Below are positions 61,846-64,000 of a DNA stretch of 64,000 nt, in pieces (positions within the stretch are counted from its first letter, which is position 1; each line of letters begins with the position of its first letter). The translations under genes were made by a program, and so were the position numbers. Source of the DNA: Stutzerimonas urumqiensis (GTDB taxonomy: Bacteria; Pseudomonadota; Gammaproteobacteria; Pseudomonadales; Pseudomonadaceae). Location of the stretch: NCBI RefSeq assembly GCF_003640395.1, contig NZ_RBZQ01000005.1, forward strand, positions 1-64,000. Direction: 5' to 3'. Below the pieces are notes generated by a model. The model was not told the origin of the DNA, searched no databases, and saw only the letters and a list, made by a program, of their open reading frames with translations.

Positions 61846-62856
61846 CTACAGACGCCAGGATGGCTGGCCGGTCAATCGCGCGAGCTGTTCGTCGAACCAG
61901 GCAACGAACCCAGCCGACGGCACGGCGTCGACCTTCAGGTACCACCAATCGGACTCGGCAAACGAACGGCATTTGACTGCGTCCTTTTCCGTCATCACCA
62001 CCGGCAATCCGTCATCGAACCGGAGCTGTTCGGGACGATAAGCCTCGTGATCGGCGAAGGGATGACGAATCGGGCGCCAGTCTAGCGCCTCCAGCGTACC
62101 GAAGAAACGCTCCGGGTTTCCGATGCCAGCCACGGCATGCACCGGCTGGCCTGCGGGGAATCGCTCAAGCGAGCCATCGCTATCATCGGCAAGCGATACC
62201 AACCCGGTGGGCGCCAGCGTGAGACCAAAGCCCTCTGCACTGTCCGTTGTCTGTCCATTGCACAGCATGGCATCGACCTGCTCCAAGCGCTGGAGCGGCT
62301 CCCGAAGAGGCCCCGCCGGCAGGCAATGACGGTTGCCGAAGCCCCTCGCCGCATCGACAAGAACCAGCTCCAGGTCACGTGCCAGCCGGTAGTGTTGCAA
62401 GCCATCGTCAGACAGGATGAGATCGACACCCTCCTGTTCGAGGCGCCGCACCGCCCTGGCCCGGTCCGGATCGATGACGACCGGTACCCGTGCGCGCTGG
62501 GCGATCAGCAAGGGCTCGTCACCCACCTCGTTAGCCGATTGGTCCGGCCGGACCAGCCAGGGCAGAGAAGGCGGCTTGGCACCGTACCCCCGACTGACGA
62601 CACCGACGCGCAGGCCGCGCTGTGAGCAATGATTGGCGAGCCAGAGGATGACCGGTGTTTTGCCTGTCCCTCCGACCGTCAGGTTGCCAACCACGATAAC
62701 CGGTACCCTGGCGCGATAGCTCAGGGTGTGTCCGGCAAGGAAGGCTTGTCGCTTCCGCTCCACGACCACTCGATAAAGCTGCTCGAGCGGCAGAAGAAGC
62801 GACGGGATGGGCCGCCCTTCATACCAGATGGCATTCAGCAGGCCACTGAGGCTCAT
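61846..62856 (-). CDS. lpxK: Tetraacyldisaccharide 4'-kinase
   Basis: A 336-residue membrane-associated lipid A kinase. It begins [20 protein letters not shown] and has Walker A in [32 protein letters not shown] and the catalytic region [20 protein letters not shown]. Start 62856 overlaps the exbD stop (TGATG). The longer frame runs through exbD and is rejected. Confidence 0.97.
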   Translation of the reverse strand: MSLSGLLNAIWYEGRPIPSLLLPLEQLYRVVVERKRQAFLAGHTLSYRARVPVIVVGNLTVGGTGKTPVILWLANHCSQRGLRVGVVSRGYGAKPPSLPWLVRPDQSANEVGDEPLLIAQRARVPVVIDPDRARAVRRLEQEGVDLILSDDGLQHYRLARDLELVLVDAARGFGNRHCLPAGPLREPLQRLEQVDAMLCNGQTTDSAEGFGLTLAPTGLVSLADDSDGSLERFPAGQPVHAVAGIGNPERFFGTLEALDWRPIRHPFADHEAYRPEQLRFDDGLPVVMTEKDAVKCRSFAESDWWYLKVDAVPSAGFVAWFDEQLARLTGQPSWRL

Positions 62857-63284
62857 CAGGGAGTTTCCTGTGCCTCTACGGTCGTGATGCGCAAATGCGA
62901 AAACCCGGCCTTGCCGGCGGCATCCATGGCCGTGACCACGGCTTGATGCGGCGTCTTCGCATCCGCGCTGATGATCACCGGCAGGCTCGCATCGCCGCCG
63001 GACTCCTTGCCGAGCGCGGCCATCAGGCTTGCCAGGTCGCTTCTCAGCAGGACCTTGCCGTTGAGCGAAAACGCACCGGTTGCGTCGATCAGGATTTCCA
63101 GCTGTCGCAGCTCGGTCGGTTGCGGCGGTGTCCCGCTGGCTGCCTCCGGGAGATCGACCTGCAGCTGAGTCTCGCGCGTGAACGTGGTCGTCACCACGAA
63201 GAACAACAGCAGGATGAACACCACGTCGATCAGCGGCGCAAGGCCGATCTCGACGTTCTCCCGCGGCTTGCGTCGAAACTTCAC
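62856..63284 (-). CDS. exbD: ExbD/TolR family proton-channel protein
   Basis: A 142-residue bitopic inner-membrane protein: cytoplasmic [20 protein letters not shown], a membrane helix [19 protein letters not shown] with the essential Asp in PLIDVVFI, and a periplasmic domain. It overlaps exbB (ATGA at 63281-63284) and lpxK. In pseudomonads this exbB-exbD-lpxK pair is separate from the TonB system and may serve envelope energy transduction. Confidence 0.95.
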   Translation of the reverse strand: MKFRRKPRENVEIGLAPLIDVVFILLLFFVVTTTFTRETQLQVDLPEAASGTPPQPTELRQLEILIDATGAFSLNGKVLLRSDLASLMAALGKESGGDASLPVIISADAKTPHQAVVTAMDAAGKAGFSHLRITTVEAQETP

Positions 63285-63913
63285 GCCTTGCCCTCACCCA
63301 GGTCAACGTCACGATCGCCTTGTACGACTTCCACGAGCTTGATCGCTTCCTGCTCCATACCCACGACCAGTTCATCCACGCGCCGTTGCAGATAACGATG
63401 GAAGAACAGCGCAGGAATGGCCACGAACAGACCCGCGGCAGTCGTGATGAGCGCCTTGGATATGCCGCCGGCCAGCTGCGGGGCGTTTGCCATGCCGGCC
63501 CCCATGAACGAGCTGAAAATCTCGATCATGCCGAGAACGGTGCCGAGGAGTCCGAGCAACGGCGCCATCGCCGCAATCGTGCCCAATGCATTGAGATAGC
63601 GCTCCAGGTCATGCACGACCCGCGCAGCGGCTTCCTCGATGCATTCCTTCATGATCTCCCGACCATGCTTGGAGTTGGCCAGTCCCGCGGCGAGGATTTC
63701 ACCCAGCGGAGAGTCGGCACGCAGCTCCTTGAGCTTCTGGTTGCTTAGTTTCTTGTCCTTGATCCACTTCCATACCTGGCCGAGCAGGTGAGGTGGCGTG
63801 ACCCTGCTCGGACGCAGCGTCCAGAGGCGTTCCGCGATGATGCCCGCCGCGGCGATGGAACAAAGAATGATCGGCAGCATGATCCAGCCGCCCGCTTTAA
63901 CCAGCTCCCACAC
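63281..63913 (-). CDS. exbB: ExbB/TolQ family proton-channel protein
   Basis: A 210-residue protein with three membrane segments ([60 protein letters not shown]). A GTG at 63911-63913 is chosen as start, giving WELVKAGGW after Met as in P. aeruginosa homologues, with GGGGGA upstream; an ATG at 63952 would add 13 residues. It starts the exbB-exbD-lpxK-ycaR-kdsB-murB run. Upstream of 63952 only about 48 bases remain, too few to identify the next gene. Confidence 0.92.
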   Translation of the reverse strand: MWELVKAGGWIMLPIILCSIAAAGIIAERLWTLRPSRVTPPHLLGQVWKWIKDKKLSNQKLKELRADSPLGEILAAGLANSKHGREIMKECIEEAAARVVHDLERYLNALGTIAAMAPLLGLLGTVLGMIEIFSSFMGAGMANAPQLAGGISKALITTAAGLFVAIPALFFHRYLQRRVDELVVGMEQEAIKLVEVVQGDRDVDLGEGKA

Positions 63914-64000
63914 AAGCGCATCCCCCCGAAAAATTCGGCGCCACTCTAGCATAGGGCCCTCGCCTGGCTGACGGCCGCCGTTCTCATTTTTCCCGCCAGA

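Noticed and set aside
63953..64000. 3' end of a comEC-like gene at the window edge
   Set aside because: ComEC often precedes exbB in pseudomonads, but 48 bases are too few to recognise any protein here.

Overview
The window is GC-rich chromosomal DNA from a gammaproteobacterium of the Pseudomonas group, most likely the Pseudomonas stutzeri (Stutzerimonas) lineage. I infer this from pseudomonad gene order (ispF-truD-surE-pcm-nlpD-rpoS and lpxD-fabZ-lpxA-lpxB-rnhB-dnaE-accA-tilS-pyrG-kdsA-eno-ftsB-ispD), from a GacA-controlled rsmZ-type small RNA beside rpoS, and from REP elements of Pseudomonas type. No rRNA, tRNA, CRISPR array, prophage or transposase was recognised.

Region 1 (1-21,400) is accessory. 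It begins with three copies of a composite repeat (1-800). Single genes and short operons follow: a small lipoprotein, a PpiC-type isomerase, a DUF72 protein next to the 3' remnant of an ATPase gene, a lipoprotein esterase translationally coupled to mepA, a PAS/GGDEF diguanylate cyclase gene broken by one in-frame TGA, a CAP-domain protein, a GFA-family protein, ghrB, a tandem array of paired REP sequences (8843-9500), a TauE-type exporter, an inositol-monophosphatase-like enzyme, an HNH nuclease, a DUF3597 protein, ExoD, an Amt ammonium channel, a divergent MerR regulator / short CDF metal transporter pair, dgt, a sodium:solute symporter, a GNAT-NUDIX pair and a 47-residue acidic protein.

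Region 2 (21,100-34,850) holds the stress and envelope block. rsmZ, its GacA upstream activating site and rpoS lie together. They are followed by nlpD, a DUF368 (PopT-type) polyprenyl-phosphate translocase, pcm, surE, truD and ispF, all on the minus strand. A block then separates ispF from ispD: an ArsR regulator with an old-yellow-enzyme reductase, the glutathione-dependent formaldehyde detoxification genes fghA and adhC with a divergent LysR regulator, and a ribosome-hibernation-factor homologue paired with a bacterial eRF1-like (baeRF) protein. fghA is bracketed by two same-orientation copies of a dispersed repeat.

Region 3 (33,850-64,000) is dense housekeeping, almost all on the minus strand with many ATGA or TGATG overlaps. 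It covers isoprenoid synthesis (ispD, dxr, uppS), cell division (ftsB), glycolysis (eno), Kdo and lipid A (kdsA, kdsB, lpxA, lpxB, lpxD, lpxK), CTP and UMP metabolism (pyrG, pyrH), fatty acid and phospholipid synthesis (accA, fabZ, cdsA), outer membrane assembly (bamA, skp, rseP), replication (dnaE, rnhB), translation (tilS, frr, tsf, rpsB), and then murB-kdsB-ycaR-lpxK-exbD-exbB. The functional theme is envelope biogenesis plus the translation genes that usually travel with it. The rpsB/murB junction joins two clusters that are normally apart in pseudomonads.
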